DNA from: Afifella pfennigii DSM 17143
GTDB taxonomy: Bacteria > Pseudomonadota > Alphaproteobacteria > Rhizobiales > Afifellaceae
Assembly: GCF_000688515.1 (NCBI RefSeq)
Contig: NZ_JHZK01000004.1
Location: forward strand, 62,001 to 126,000
Reading direction: 5' to 3'
DNA: 64,000 nt
Shown: positions 18,072-25,928 of the stretch, in pieces
Layout: every line of letters begins with the position of its first letter
How positions within the stretch are numbered: the first letter of the stretch is position 1
Translations under genes and position numbers: made by a program
The notes under the pieces: generated by a model
Databases searched by the model: none
What the model was told of the DNA's origin: nothing
Seen by the model: only the letters and a program-made list of their open reading frames with translations

Positions 18072-18697
18072 GCCTTTCGCCCCTTCACCGCCTCCAGCGT
18101 CGTGGTGATCGCCTCGCGCGCCCGCACCATCTCCTCCTTGGTGCCGGAAAGGAAGAGGCGGCCGGAGGCGCCCATCATCTGCACGTCGTTGATCACCGCG
18201 CCCGGCGCGGCGCGCTCCGCCTCGTTGGCGGCCACGCAGGCAAACAGCGCCGGCGCCATCTCGTAGATGAGCAGGCAGACGCCCGGCACCAGGATGGAAG
18301 CGTCGCGCGAGCGGTTGAGGATGATGGCGTGCTGGTCGGAAAGGTCCTCGATGATGTCGTGGAAAAGGATGGTCGGGGCGAGCTGGTCCGTCGCCTTGGC
18401 GCCGATGCCGGCGAGGATCGCCTTGCCGGCCGCCTCCACCTCTGCCTTGTCGCTGGAATGCAGCTCCAAGAGCCCGAACTGGCGCTCCGTGAAGAGAATG
18501 CCCGGCTCCATCTCCGGCGCCTCTTTCAGCGCCAGATCGGCGATGCGGTGGATGGCCAGCGCCGGCGCCACCTCGATGATGAGGCTGTGCTGGCCGGCGA
18601 AGGGCGGATAGCCGCGCGCCCGCGTCGGGCTCGACAGATAGGCGGCGAATTGCGGCCTAAGATCGTCAATAGGCAGATAGACCCTCAGCTCGGTCAT
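18068..18697 (-). CDS. BMC-T trimeric microcompartment shell protein (distal)
   Basis: A 209-residue shell protein with two tandem BMC domains, which forms pseudo-hexameric trimers in the facets. The first half holds HSLIIEVAPALAIHRIADLALK and FGLLELHSSDKAEVEAAGKAIL; the second holds ACVAANEAERAAPGAVINDVQMMGASGRLFLSG. It is a paralogue of the protein at 19739-20353, sharing the N-terminal pattern ELR-(F/Y)-I/L-D-L-P/Q and the domain order. Two different BMC-T proteins per locus is normal for this compartment class, and one may act as a gated pore. Confidence 0.9.
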   Translation of the reverse strand: MTELRVYLPIDDLRPQFAAYLSSPTRARGYPPFAGQHSLIIEVAPALAIHRIADLALKEAPEMEPGILFTERQFGLLELHSSDKAEVEAAGKAILAGIGAKATDQLAPTILFHDIIEDLSDQHAIILNRSRDASILVPGVCLLIYEMAPALFACVAANEAERAAPGAVINDVQMMGASGRLFLSGTKEEMVRAREAITTTLEAVKGRKA

Positions 18698-18725
18698 GGC
18701 GCGGCCCCTTCGCCGGTCTTACCTT

Positions 18726-19010
18726 TCACTTCGCCGCGGCGGCGTCGAAATGCTTGCCGAGGTCCTGGTGCGGGCGCGGGATGACGTGGACGGCGGTCAC
18801 CTCGCCGACCTGGTTGGCGGCTTCCGCACCTGCCTCCGTCGCCGCCTTCACCGCGCCGACATCGCCGCGCACCACCACGGAGACGAGACCGCCGCCGACC
18901 TCGTTGCGCGAGACGATCTCCACATTCGCCGCCTTCACCATGGCGTCGGCCCCGGCGAGCGCCGGCACGTAGCCGCGGGTTTCGATCATTCCAAGTGCCT
19001 GGTTGGCCAT
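18726..19010 (-). CDS. BMC-H hexameric microcompartment shell protein
   Basis: A 94-residue single-BMC-domain protein of the PduA/EutM type. It reads [26 protein letters not shown] at the start, then [24 protein letters not shown] and [12 protein letters not shown] at the end. Such proteins tile as hexamers and make most of the shell facet; the central pore lies in the GGGL loop region. It is the only BMC-H in the locus, so it should be the bulk shell protein. It sits between the BMC-P and BMC-T genes. Confidence 0.96.
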   Translation of the reverse strand: MANQALGMIETRGYVPALAGADAMVKAANVEIVSRNEVGGGLVSVVVRGDVGAVKAATEAGAEAANQVGEVTAVHVIPRPHQDLGKHFDAAAAK

Positions 19011-19065
19011 TGCCTTTCTCCTTCTCTTGAGGGCCCGGGGGACGATGCCCCGGCGCCCGTCATGC

Positions 19066-19302
19066 CTATTCGTCGATCGATCCGATGATGAGCGCGTCCA
19101 CCGGCGCGCGTGCCTTGGTGAAATAGCCGGCGGCGACGGAACCCTGGGTAACGAGCACCGCCTCGCCTTCGGCGCAGCCGAGCGGATCGAAGGCGATCAG
19201 CCGGCCGCCGTCCTCCGTCTCCACCTCCAGAAGGGCGCCGTTCGGCAGCGTCTCCACATGCTTGGTCGACCAGACCCGGCCGGTCACGCGTCCTCGGATC
19301 AT
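19066..19302 (-). CDS. BMC-P pentameric vertex protein (EutN/CcmL family)
   Basis: A 78-residue EutN/CcmL-fold protein that caps the vertices of the polyhedral shell. It starts [15 protein letters not shown], as typical members do, and continues with [21 protein letters not shown] and [11 protein letters not shown]. It overlaps the end of the upstream unknown gene by four bases (ATGA). Having BMC-H, BMC-T and BMC-P together means the locus can build a closed compartment. Confidence 0.95.
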   Translation of the reverse strand: MIRGRVTGRVWSTKHVETLPNGALLEVETEDGGRLIAFDPLGCAEGEAVLVTQGSVAAGYFTKARAPVDALIIGSIDE

Positions 19303-19742
19303 GTGCTGGCCCTTTCGATCTTGATGCCGCGCCGACGCAGCTCGTCGCCGGCAAGCGGGGTGAAGCGCACGCCCTTGGCGGCCGAGACGCTGCGCAGCCC
19401 CTCCGGCAGCCGGGCGACGTCGCGCTCCGTGACGAGGCCGCGCTCAAAGCGCACGGCGGACGGCGCGGCGCTCGGCGAAGGCGCCGCCGGCCGATGCGCC
19501 TCAAGCGGCGGGGCGCCGCCGGGGCCGAGCCGGAAGACGTAGCGCCCGGCGGCGATGTCGGCACGAAGCTTGTCATCCTCGGCGAGCCGCAACAGACGGC
19601 TGACGAAGGCGGCGAGATTCTGGTTGGTGCGAAGCGTCACCACCTCCTGGCGCGGCTCCGGCCGGGCGGCGCCCGCGCCGCCTCCCAGCCGCTCCAGCTC
19701 CTCGGCGAGGACCTCGCGGATCATGGCGCGCAGATCGCTCAT
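19299..19742 (-). CDS. BMC-operon protein of unknown function with encapsulation-like N-terminus
   Basis: A 147-residue protein I cannot assign. Residues 1-22 form an amphipathic helix (MSDLRAMIREVLAEELERLG), much like known encapsulation peptides and like the C-terminus of the aldehyde dehydrogenase two genes upstream. A middle block (about 33-73, LRTNQNLAAFVSRLLRLAEDD...) is followed by a Pro/Ala-rich linker and a C-terminal block with VTERDVARLP and FTPLAGDELRRRGIKI. The TP-x-A-x-D-x5-GI pattern recurs in several BMC-associated proteins. I chose the ATG at 19742, overlapping the BMC-T stop; the longer frame is Arg-rich shadow. It is probably a lumen-side scaffold or cargo adaptor. Confidence 0.72.
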   Translation of the reverse strand: MSDLRAMIREVLAEELERLGGGAGAARPEPRQEVVTLRTNQNLAAFVSRLLRLAEDDKLRADIAAGRYVFRLGPGGAPPLEAHRPAAPSPSAAPSAVRFERGLVTERDVARLPEGLRSVSAAKGVRFTPLAGDELRRRGIKIERAST

Positions 19743-20353
19743 CGGCGCGCTCCGAGCTCTCTGAGGGCGTCCTCTGCGGCGCTCCTGGCATTGCGCATCT
19801 CCGCCTCGTCGCCGGCGAGATAGACGCGCCCGTTGGCGCCGATCATGCGGTAGTCGATGAGCTTGACGTTGGCCGCCTTCTCCGCCTCGTTGCAGGCAAG
19901 AATGGCGTAGGAAGCCGGCTGGCACTCCAAAAGGAAAAGGCTGTCGCCGCCTAAGATCATCGAGCCGATGGTGTTGCGGTTGATGAGAAAAGCGTGCTGG
20001 TGGTCGATGCGGGTGACGATCTTGGAGGTGAGGATCTTCGGCGGGGCCGCATCCTCCTTGCGCGCGCCGAGCGCATCGAGCACCGCCTGCGCTCCGGCCT
20101 GCACCTCGGCGGTCGATTTGGAGTGAAACTCCAAGGTGCCGAACTGGCGCTCCACGACGAGAAGCCCCGCCTTCACCTCCGCGCCCTTCAGCGCCACATC
20201 GGTCAGTGCCTCGATATGCAGGCCCGGGGCGACCTCGATGACCTGCGCCGCCATGTTGCGGCGCGGCAGGCTGCCCCGCATCCAGGTGGCGAGATAGGCG
20301 AGCGTCTGCGGCTGCAGCTGGTCGATGAAAATGAAGGAGCGGAGCTCGGCCAT
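19739..20353 (-). CDS. BMC-T trimeric microcompartment shell protein (proximal)
   Basis: A 204-residue tandem-BMC-domain shell protein. The first domain has AAQVIEVAPGLHIEALTDVALKG and FGTLEFHSKSTAEVQAGAQAVL; the second has YAILACNEAEKAANVKLIDYRMIGANGRVYLAGDEAEM. It is paralogous to the BMC-T at 18068-18697. I chose the ATG at 20353, with GAAGAAG before it; a GTG at 20359 overlaps the aldehyde dehydrogenase stop as GTGA and is the alternative. Its early position in the operon suggests it may be made with the core enzymes. Confidence 0.9.
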   Translation of the reverse strand: MAELRSFIFIDQLQPQTLAYLATWMRGSLPRRNMAAQVIEVAPGLHIEALTDVALKGAEVKAGLLVVERQFGTLEFHSKSTAEVQAGAQAVLDALGARKEDAAPPKILTSKIVTRIDHQHAFLINRNTIGSMILGGDSLFLLECQPASYAILACNEAEKAANVKLIDYRMIGANGRVYLAGDEAEMRNARSAAEDALRELGARR

Positions 20354-20355
20354 GG

Positions 20356-21921
20356 TCACTTCTTCAAAAGGTCACGCAGTTCTTCGGCGATGAGACGGCG
20401 CAGTTCCTCGCGCGTGGCGCCGTCGACGGCCGGCGCGGCACGCTCCACCGGACGCGGCCGGTAAGCGCCGGAGCCCGGCACGCCATCGGAGGGAGCTTCG
20501 GGCAGCGGGCCGCCGAGCTCCGGCCCGAGGCCGCGATAATTCCCGAAGGTCTCCGAAGCCTCATAGGCGAGCCGCGTCCAATGGACGAGGTGCTGCGGGC
20601 CGATATTCTCGCCGATGGAGGAGCGGCCGAAATAGCCGGTGCCGATGGTGAAGCTCGGGGCAAGATGGGTGCCGAAGCCGGCGGCGCCCTGCGAGCAGGG
20701 GGCGTTGACCACCACCCGATAGGCCTCCACCGCGGCGGCAAAGGCCATCGTCACCCGCTCGTCGCCGGCATGCACCGCAGCCGAATGGCCGGCGCCGGTG
20801 AGACGCAGGACGGCGCGCGCCTGCGCCAGGGCCTGCGGACGGCTCTTGGCCACATGCATGGCCAGCACAGGGCAGAGCTTTTCGCGGCTTAGCGGCTCCT
20901 CCACGCCGATTTGGGCGATCGGCGCCACCAGGATTTTGGTGGAGGACGGCACCTTGATGCAACATTCCTCGGCGATCCAAGCGGCGTCGCGGCCAAGTGC
21001 CTCCACGTTGAAGCCGCGCGCATGGAAGAGGAAACGGCGCAGCCGCTCAACCTCCTCCGCGCCGCACAGATAGGCGCCGGCCGCCTTCAGCGCCTGGGAA
21101 AGCCGCCGCTCCACCGCCGGCAAGGTGATGAGGACGCTCTCATTGGTGCACAGGATGGAATTGTCGAAGGCCTTCGATTGAACGATGCGACGCGCCGCCT
21201 TGTCGATATCGGCGGAGCTGTCGACATAGACCGGCGCATTGCCCGGCCCCACCCCGATCGCCGGATTGGAGGAGGAATAGGCCGCCCGCACCATGGCCGT
21301 GCCGCCGGTCGCCAGGATGACGTTGGTCTTGGGCGAGGACATGAAGGCCTCCACCAGCGGGATGGAGGGCTCGGCGACGATCTGGATGATGGCCGGGGGT
21401 GCGCCGGCCGCCTCGGCCGCCTCAACGAGCCGACCTGCGGCGTCGAGACTACATTCGCGCGCCGCAGGATGCGGGCTGACGACGATGGCGTTGCGGGTCA
21501 TCAGCGCCAGAAGCACCTTGTAGTTCAGCGTCGCGATCGGATTGGTGGAGGGCGTCAGCGCGAAAACGACACCCGCCGGACGAGGCAGCTCGACGATCTT
21601 GCGGGTCTCGTCGATGCGCGGGCTGACGAAATCCTCCTCGCGGTAATGCTCCACCAGGGGCCTGGCCGTCAGCTCGTTCTTTATCTTCTTGTCGGCGGCG
21701 ACGCCGAAACCCGTCTCGCGCACGGCCCATTCGGCGAGCCTTGCCGCATTGGCATGGGCCGCCTCGGCGACCGCGTCGACGATGGCCATAGTGGCGGCCC
21801 GATCGTAGCGCTGGAAGACGGTGGAGGCCCATCGCGCCCGCTCCAGCATCATGTCGGCGCGGCCGTGCATGGCCGCCGGCGTGCCGGAAATGTCGACGAG
21901 GGTGCGGATTTCCGGCTGCAT
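20356..21921 (-). CDS. CoA-acylating aldehyde dehydrogenase with encapsulation peptide (PduP-like)
   Basis: A 521-residue signature enzyme of BMC loci, converting an aldehyde plus CoA and NAD to an acyl-CoA in the compartment lumen. Motifs are TPSTNPIAT (about 123-131), TGGTAMV (205-211), GPGNAP (225-230) and the catalytic Cys258 in FDNSILCTNES. A Pro-rich linker (about 475-500) leads to a C-terminal amphipathic helix TREELRRLIAEELRDLLKK, a typical encapsulation peptide; in PduP this helix is N-terminal. I chose the ATG at 21921, overlapping the aminotransferase stop as ATGA; the longer frame upstream is spurious. Propionaldehyde is the likeliest substrate by analogy with AAUM. Confidence 0.93.
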   Translation of the reverse strand: MQPEIRTLVDISGTPAAMHGRADMMLERARWASTVFQRYDRAATMAIVDAVAEAAHANAARLAEWAVRETGFGVAADKKIKNELTARPLVEHYREEDFVSPRIDETRKIVELPRPAGVVFALTPSTNPIATLNYKVLLALMTRNAIVVSPHPAARECSLDAAGRLVEAAEAAGAPPAIIQIVAEPSIPLVEAFMSSPKTNVILATGGTAMVRAAYSSSNPAIGVGPGNAPVYVDSSADIDKAARRIVQSKAFDNSILCTNESVLITLPAVERRLSQALKAAGAYLCGAEEVERLRRFLFHARGFNVEALGRDAAWIAEECCIKVPSSTKILVAPIAQIGVEEPLSREKLCPVLAMHVAKSRPQALAQARAVLRLTGAGHSAAVHAGDERVTMAFAAAVEAYRVVVNAPCSQGAAGFGTHLAPSFTIGTGYFGRSSIGENIGPQHLVHWTRLAYEASETFGNYRGLGPELGGPLPEAPSDGVPGSGAYRPRPVERAAPAVDGATREELRRLIAEELRDLLKK

Positions 21922-23192
21922 CAGAACGCCCTCCGCCGCCCGCCCATCACCTCCTCGCGAGCAAGGCCGACGGCGATCTCCACCCGGCGCAAGAGATCCT
22001 CCGCGTCGGCCTGGGTGAGAAGCAGGCCCGGCTTGAACTGCAGGACGCGCGGATCGAGCGTGGAAAAGATCGCCCAGACGCCGTTCTCGTAGAGATGCTT
22101 CATCACCGGCTTGGCGCCCTGGGGGTGGTTGAATTCCAGCCCCATGACGACGCCGTGCTGGCGGATGCCGATGAAGAAGTCGGCATATTCGGCCATGATC
22201 TCGTCGAGGCCGGCGCGGATGAAGTCGGAGATGAAGCGCACCATGGTGCGCACTTCCGGCCGCTGCACGATCTCCAGCGTCTTCATGGCGACGACGCAGC
22301 CGAGCTCGGCGCCGCCCATGGTGGAGATGTGGCCGAAGCCGTCCTCCTTCAGCCAGCCGCCGCATCGCTCGGAGATGAGCACGCAGGCGATCGGGTACAT
22401 GCCGCCGGAGATGCCCTTGCCCGTCACCATGATGTCGGGCTCCACGCCGTATTTCATGCAGCCCCACATCTCGCCGCAGCGCATCAAGCCGGTCTGCACC
22501 TCATCGGCGATGTAGAGGGCGTCGTAGCGCTCGCAGAGCTTCTTGACCGCCGGCAGATAGCCCTCATGCGGCATCGGAAAGCCGTAGGTCGCCGGGATCG
22601 TCTCCATGATGACGGCGGCCACGTCGCGGCCCTTCAGCGCGTCCTCCATGGCGCCAAGGTCGTTGAAGGGCACCTGGACGAACTCGCCCTCGGTATCCTC
22701 CGACAAGAACAGCTTGGAGAAGCGCTCGTCGCCGGTCTTCACCGCGAGGCCGGTATGGCCGTGATAGGCCTTGATGATGGAGACGATCTTGCGCTTCTTG
22801 GCGGTGTGGCGAGCCGTCTTGATGGCGATATCGATCGCCTCGCCGCCACCGGAGCCATAGGCGGTGTATTTCATGTCCGGCGCAGGGGCGCAGGCGGCGA
22901 GCGCCTCCGCCAGCGCCGTGCGGGCAAGCGCGGGGAAATGATGGTTGCCCATGTCGAAGCGCGCCGTGCCGGCCTTCAGCACTTCCACGAGCTCGGGATG
23001 GCGATGGCCGAGATTGTAGGTGCCGCCGTTCAGATGGACGTCGATCAGCCGCCTTCCGTCCATGTCGTAAAGGTAGTAGCCCTCGCGCCGGTCGATGACG
23101 AGATCGACGCCCATGTCGATCCAGTCCTGGGTCTTGCCGGGGTTCCAGAACGCCTTGGAGCGCTCAAGAAATTCGAGCTTTTCCTGGCTCAT
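21921..23192 (-). CDS. Class III PLP enzyme (aminotransferase / amino-alcohol phosphate lyase)
   Basis: A 423-residue fold-type I PLP enzyme. The cofactor Lys is K259 in DIMVTGKGISGGMYP, and the pyridine-N Asp is in LYIADEVQTG (D230). GSGGGEAIDIAIK (113-125) binds the phosphate. In the RMM/AAUM compartment the homologous enzyme is proposed to act on a phosphorylated amino alcohol, eliminating phosphate and ammonia to give an aldehyde. The kinase gene next door supports that reaction over a transamination. The start at 23192 has GGGAAG before it. No clear encapsulation helix is visible. Confidence 0.88.
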   Translation of the reverse strand: MSQEKLEFLERSKAFWNPGKTQDWIDMGVDLVIDRREGYYLYDMDGRRLIDVHLNGGTYNLGHRHPELVEVLKAGTARFDMGNHHFPALARTALAEALAACAPAPDMKYTAYGSGGGEAIDIAIKTARHTAKKRKIVSIIKAYHGHTGLAVKTGDERFSKLFLSEDTEGEFVQVPFNDLGAMEDALKGRDVAAVIMETIPATYGFPMPHEGYLPAVKKLCERYDALYIADEVQTGLMRCGEMWGCMKYGVEPDIMVTGKGISGGMYPIACVLISERCGGWLKEDGFGHISTMGGAELGCVVAMKTLEIVQRPEVRTMVRFISDFIRAGLDEIMAEYADFFIGIRQHGVVMGLEFNHPQGAKPVMKHLYENGVWAIFSTLDPRVLQFKPGLLLTQADAEDLLRRVEIAVGLAREEVMGGRRRAF

Positions 23193-23277
23193 AGGGCTTC
23201 CCGTTGCGAGCATTGCGACATCATGGCCAATCGCCGGCGGCCCTGCTTGACAGGCGCCAGGTGCCGGTTGACAGGCC

Positions 23278-24279
23278 TCAGGCGAAGTCCTGCAGATAGG
23301 CTTCGCCCAGCTCGGCGGAGACCGGCGCGAAATCGGCGGCCAGCGCCTGCGGCTCCGGCGCTTCGATATGGCTGCCAATCCAGGCGAGCAGGGCGAGCCG
23401 GCGCAGCATGACGAAGGTGTCGAGCTCGGCCGCCTCCTCTTGCGGAAGCTCGCGCACCTTGCGGTAGCCGCGCACCCAGGAACGCTCCAGCTCCGGCACC
23501 ATCGGATTGTCCTCCATGAAGCTGATGCCGGTGGCGAAGTCGTAGAGGAACCAGCCGAAGCCGCAATCGTCGAAGTCGATGAGCTCGGTGCGCCTGCCGT
23601 TGACGAGGAGATTGGCAAGGCGCATGTCGGCATGGACGAGGCCGTAGCGATCCGGGCCCTTGCCGAAGGCCGTCAGCCGCTTCGTCACCGTCGCCTCCAC
23701 CCGCTCAAGGATGCCGCCGATTTCTGGCGTGACGTTCGGCGCGTCACGCCAGTTCCCCCAGGTGGCGTTCGGGCCGAACACGGCATCAAGATCCCAGGTC
23801 AGCCGCTCGAAGGGCTGCGGCCGCTGCCAGGAGATGGAATGCAGATGCGTGCGGGCGGCGATTTCGCCGAGATCCTCGAACGAGTTGACGAGATCGTGCG
23901 TCTCGTCCGGCTGCTCGCCGTCGAAATACTCAAACAGCACCATGAAGCGCGGATTGGGCAGCGGCTCCACGCGGCCGGACTGGATGAGCTTGCCGTTGCG
24001 GCCGGCAATGGCGGGCGGCGTGGTGATCGCCCCGTCCTCGCGCAGCGCCCGCGACCAGGCGAGCTCGCATTCGATGGCGCGCTCGGTGTGGTAGTTCTCG
24101 CGGTGGATGCGCAGGACCGACTTATAGCCCGGCGCCTCCACCAGATAGGTCGCGTTCTCCGACACGTTGATGAGGCGCGCGCGCGCCCCTTCCGGGATGT
24201 CCCAGAGATGCAACGAGGCATTCGCCAGCACCTCCAGATGCTTCAGCAGCTCCTCGAGCGGCATGTCGCTGGTCGCCAT
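23278..24279 (-). CDS. APH-family kinase, probable amino alcohol kinase
   Basis: A 333-residue protein of the aminoglycoside phosphotransferase/choline kinase fold. The catalytic loop is HADMRLANLL (H216, D218, N223) and the metal-binding Asp is in LIDFDDCGFGW (D235). N-terminal SENATYLVEA and SVLRIHRENYHT form the nucleotide pocket. In the RMM/AAUM locus this kinase phosphorylates 1-amino-2-propanol. I chose the ATG at 24279 (MATSDMPLEELLKHLEVL); the longer frame upstream is a shadow of the SDR gene. The N-terminal helix is amphipathic, so weak shell targeting is possible. Confidence 0.87.
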   Translation of the reverse strand: MATSDMPLEELLKHLEVLANASLHLWDIPEGARARLINVSENATYLVEAPGYKSVLRIHRENYHTERAIECELAWSRALREDGAITTPPAIAGRNGKLIQSGRVEPLPNPRFMVLFEYFDGEQPDETHDLVNSFEDLGEIAARTHLHSISWQRPQPFERLTWDLDAVFGPNATWGNWRDAPNVTPEIGGILERVEATVTKRLTAFGKGPDRYGLVHADMRLANLLVNGRRTELIDFDDCGFGWFLYDFATGISFMEDNPMVPELERSWVRGYRKVRELPQEEAAELDTFVMLRRLALLAWIGSHIEAPEPQALAADFAPVSAELGEAYLQDFA

Positions 24280-24314
24280 CGCCCTACTCCTCCGGCTCGA
24301 TCCTCGGCCCTGCC

Positions 24315-25094
24315 TCAGATCTCGGCCATCGCCTCGAGCGATTCCGGCAGAATCTGGCCGCCGTCGACGACGATCTGCTGACCGGTGATGTAGGCCGCCT
24401 CGTCGGAGGCGAAGAAGAGCGCCGCGTGGCCGATATCCTCCACCTCGCCGAGGCGCTTCAGCGGAATGGAGGCGGCCATGGTGTCGAGATATTCCTGGCC
24501 GAGGTCCTGAAGCCCCTCGGTGAAGATGTTGCCGGGCATCACCGCGTTGATGGTGGTGTTGTAGCGCGACAGCTCCATCGCCGCGGTCTTCAAGAAGCCG
24601 AGCTGCCCGGCCTTGGAAGCGCCGTAATGGGCCCAGCCGGGGAAGCCGGTGACCGGGCCGGTGATGGAGGAGGTGAGGACGACCCTGCCCTTCCCCGCTC
24701 TGTCGAAATGCGGGATCGAAGCCTTCACGCACAAAAAGGCGGAGCGGAGATTGGTGGCCATCACCCGGTCCCATTCGGCGATGTCCATCTCCACCATCTT
24801 GGTCTGCGGGAAGATGCCGGCATTGGCGCACATCACGTCGAGCCCGCCCTGGGCGGCGGCGGCGCTGTCGACCATCCGCTTCACCTCGTCCCAGTCGCAG
24901 ACATCGCAGATCTCGTAGCGAAGCGCGCCGCCCTCCCCGGCAAGCTCGTCGCAGGTCGCCTTCAGCTCCTGCTCGTGGCGCGCCACGATGGTGACCTTGG
25001 CCCCGTGGCGGGCGAAGACCTTGGCGATGCCGCGACCGATGCCCTTAGAGCCGCCGGTGACGATGACGCTCCTGTCCTTGATCGACGTCAGCAT
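24315..25094 (-). CDS. SDR dehydrogenase, probable amino alcohol dehydrogenase
   Basis: A 259-residue classical SDR. Cofactor motif TGGSKGIGRG, MCANAGIF (NNAG equivalent), catalytic Ser in VVLTSSITG, YGASK and GQQIVVDGGQILPESL at the C-terminus. SDRs of this type occur at the head of RMM-class loci, and relatives in Rhodococcus are described as amino alcohol dehydrogenases that interconvert aminoacetone-like ketones and amino alcohols. It is the first gene of the BMC operon and lies three bases after the transporter permease, so transporter and BMC genes probably share a transcript. Confidence 0.87.
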   Translation of the reverse strand: MLTSIKDRSVIVTGGSKGIGRGIAKVFARHGAKVTIVARHEQELKATCDELAGEGGALRYEICDVCDWDEVKRMVDSAAAAQGGLDVMCANAGIFPQTKMVEMDIAEWDRVMATNLRSAFLCVKASIPHFDRAGKGRVVLTSSITGPVTGFPGWAHYGASKAGQLGFLKTAAMELSRYNTTINAVMPGNIFTEGLQDLGQEYLDTMAASIPLKRLGEVEDIGHAALFFASDEAAYITGQQIVVDGGQILPESLEAMAEI

Positions 25095-25097
25095 GCG

Positions 25098-25928
25098 TTA
25101 ACCTCCCGTGTCGTTGTCAGCCCCTTTGGGGCGGTTGTTTCGCGCCTTGCGCAGCAGCCAGGTCATGGCGAAAGCCAGGATGAGAATGCAGAAGGAGCCG
25201 ACGACCGACATGATGCCGACGGTCGGCACCAGCGGCGAATAGCCGGAGACCATCTTGGCGTAGAGCCATTCCGGCAGCGTGGAATCGGCGCCGGTGGTGA
25301 AGAGCGAGAGCGGGAAATTCCCCCAACTCAGAAGGAAGGCGAAGAGCCCGGCGGCAACGATGCCGGGCATCAGCAGCGGCAGGGTGATTTCGCGCAGGAT
25401 GAGGAAGGTGGAGGCGCCCATATCGCGCGCCGCCTCTTCCAGCGCGGGATCGAAGGAATAGGCGCGAATGGCGATGATCAGGGTGGCGATCGGCGCGATC
25501 CAGACAAGATGCGCCACGACGGCGGTCTTCCAGGTCGGGATGATGCCGACGGAGTTGAACCACATCAAAAGCGCCAGGCCGAGCACGGTCTGGGGAAAGA
25601 AGATCGGCAACAGGATCAGCTTCTGGAAGGTGCCGCGATAGCGCCAGTGGTAGCGGGCGAAGGCGAGCGCGCCGAAGAAGCCGATCACCATGGAGACGAT
25701 GGTGACGATGATGGCGACCTTCAGCGAGGTGGTGACCAGATCGGCGACCGTCGGGCTTTCCAGCGCGCGAGCATACCATTCCGTGGAATAGCGTTTGATC
25801 GGAAAGCTCAGATAGCGCGCCCTGGAGACGGAGGCGAAGCCGACGGAGACGAGCGGCAGATAGAGGATGACGATCGCCAGAACGCCGTAGAGGTAGAGGG
25901 CGATCTTGGTGGAGCGGCTCGCCGGCAT
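25098..25928 (-). CDS. Polyamine-type ABC transporter permease (PotC-like)
   Basis: A 276-residue inner-membrane permease with about six helices. The EAA loop reads EAARDMGASTFLILREITLPLLMPGI, and the N-terminal YLPLVSVGFASVSRARYLSFPIKRYSTEWY is typical of PotC/YdcV proteins. I chose the ATG at 25928, which overlaps the upstream permease stop (ATGA). Its stop is three bases before the SDR start at 25094, linking uptake with the BMC pathway. Confidence 0.92.
   Translation of the reverse strand: MPASRSTKIALYLYGVLAIVILYLPLVSVGFASVSRARYLSFPIKRYSTEWYARALESPTVADLVTTSLKVAIIVTIVSMVIGFFGALAFARYHWRYRGTFQKLILLPIFFPQTVLGLALLMWFNSVGIIPTWKTAVVAHLVWIAPIATLIIAIRAYSFDPALEEAARDMGASTFLILREITLPLLMPGIVAAGLFAFLLSWGNFPLSLFTTGADSTLPEWLYAKMVSGYSPLVPTVGIMSVVGSFCILILAFAMTWLLRKARNNRPKGADNDTGG

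Noticed and set aside
20356-22467. A 703-codon frame suggesting a fusion protein with the aldehyde dehydrogenase
   Set aside because: The first 180 codons are Arg/Pro-rich and antisense-like to the aminotransferase reading. The dehydrogenase has its own start at 21921 overlapping the aminotransferase stop.
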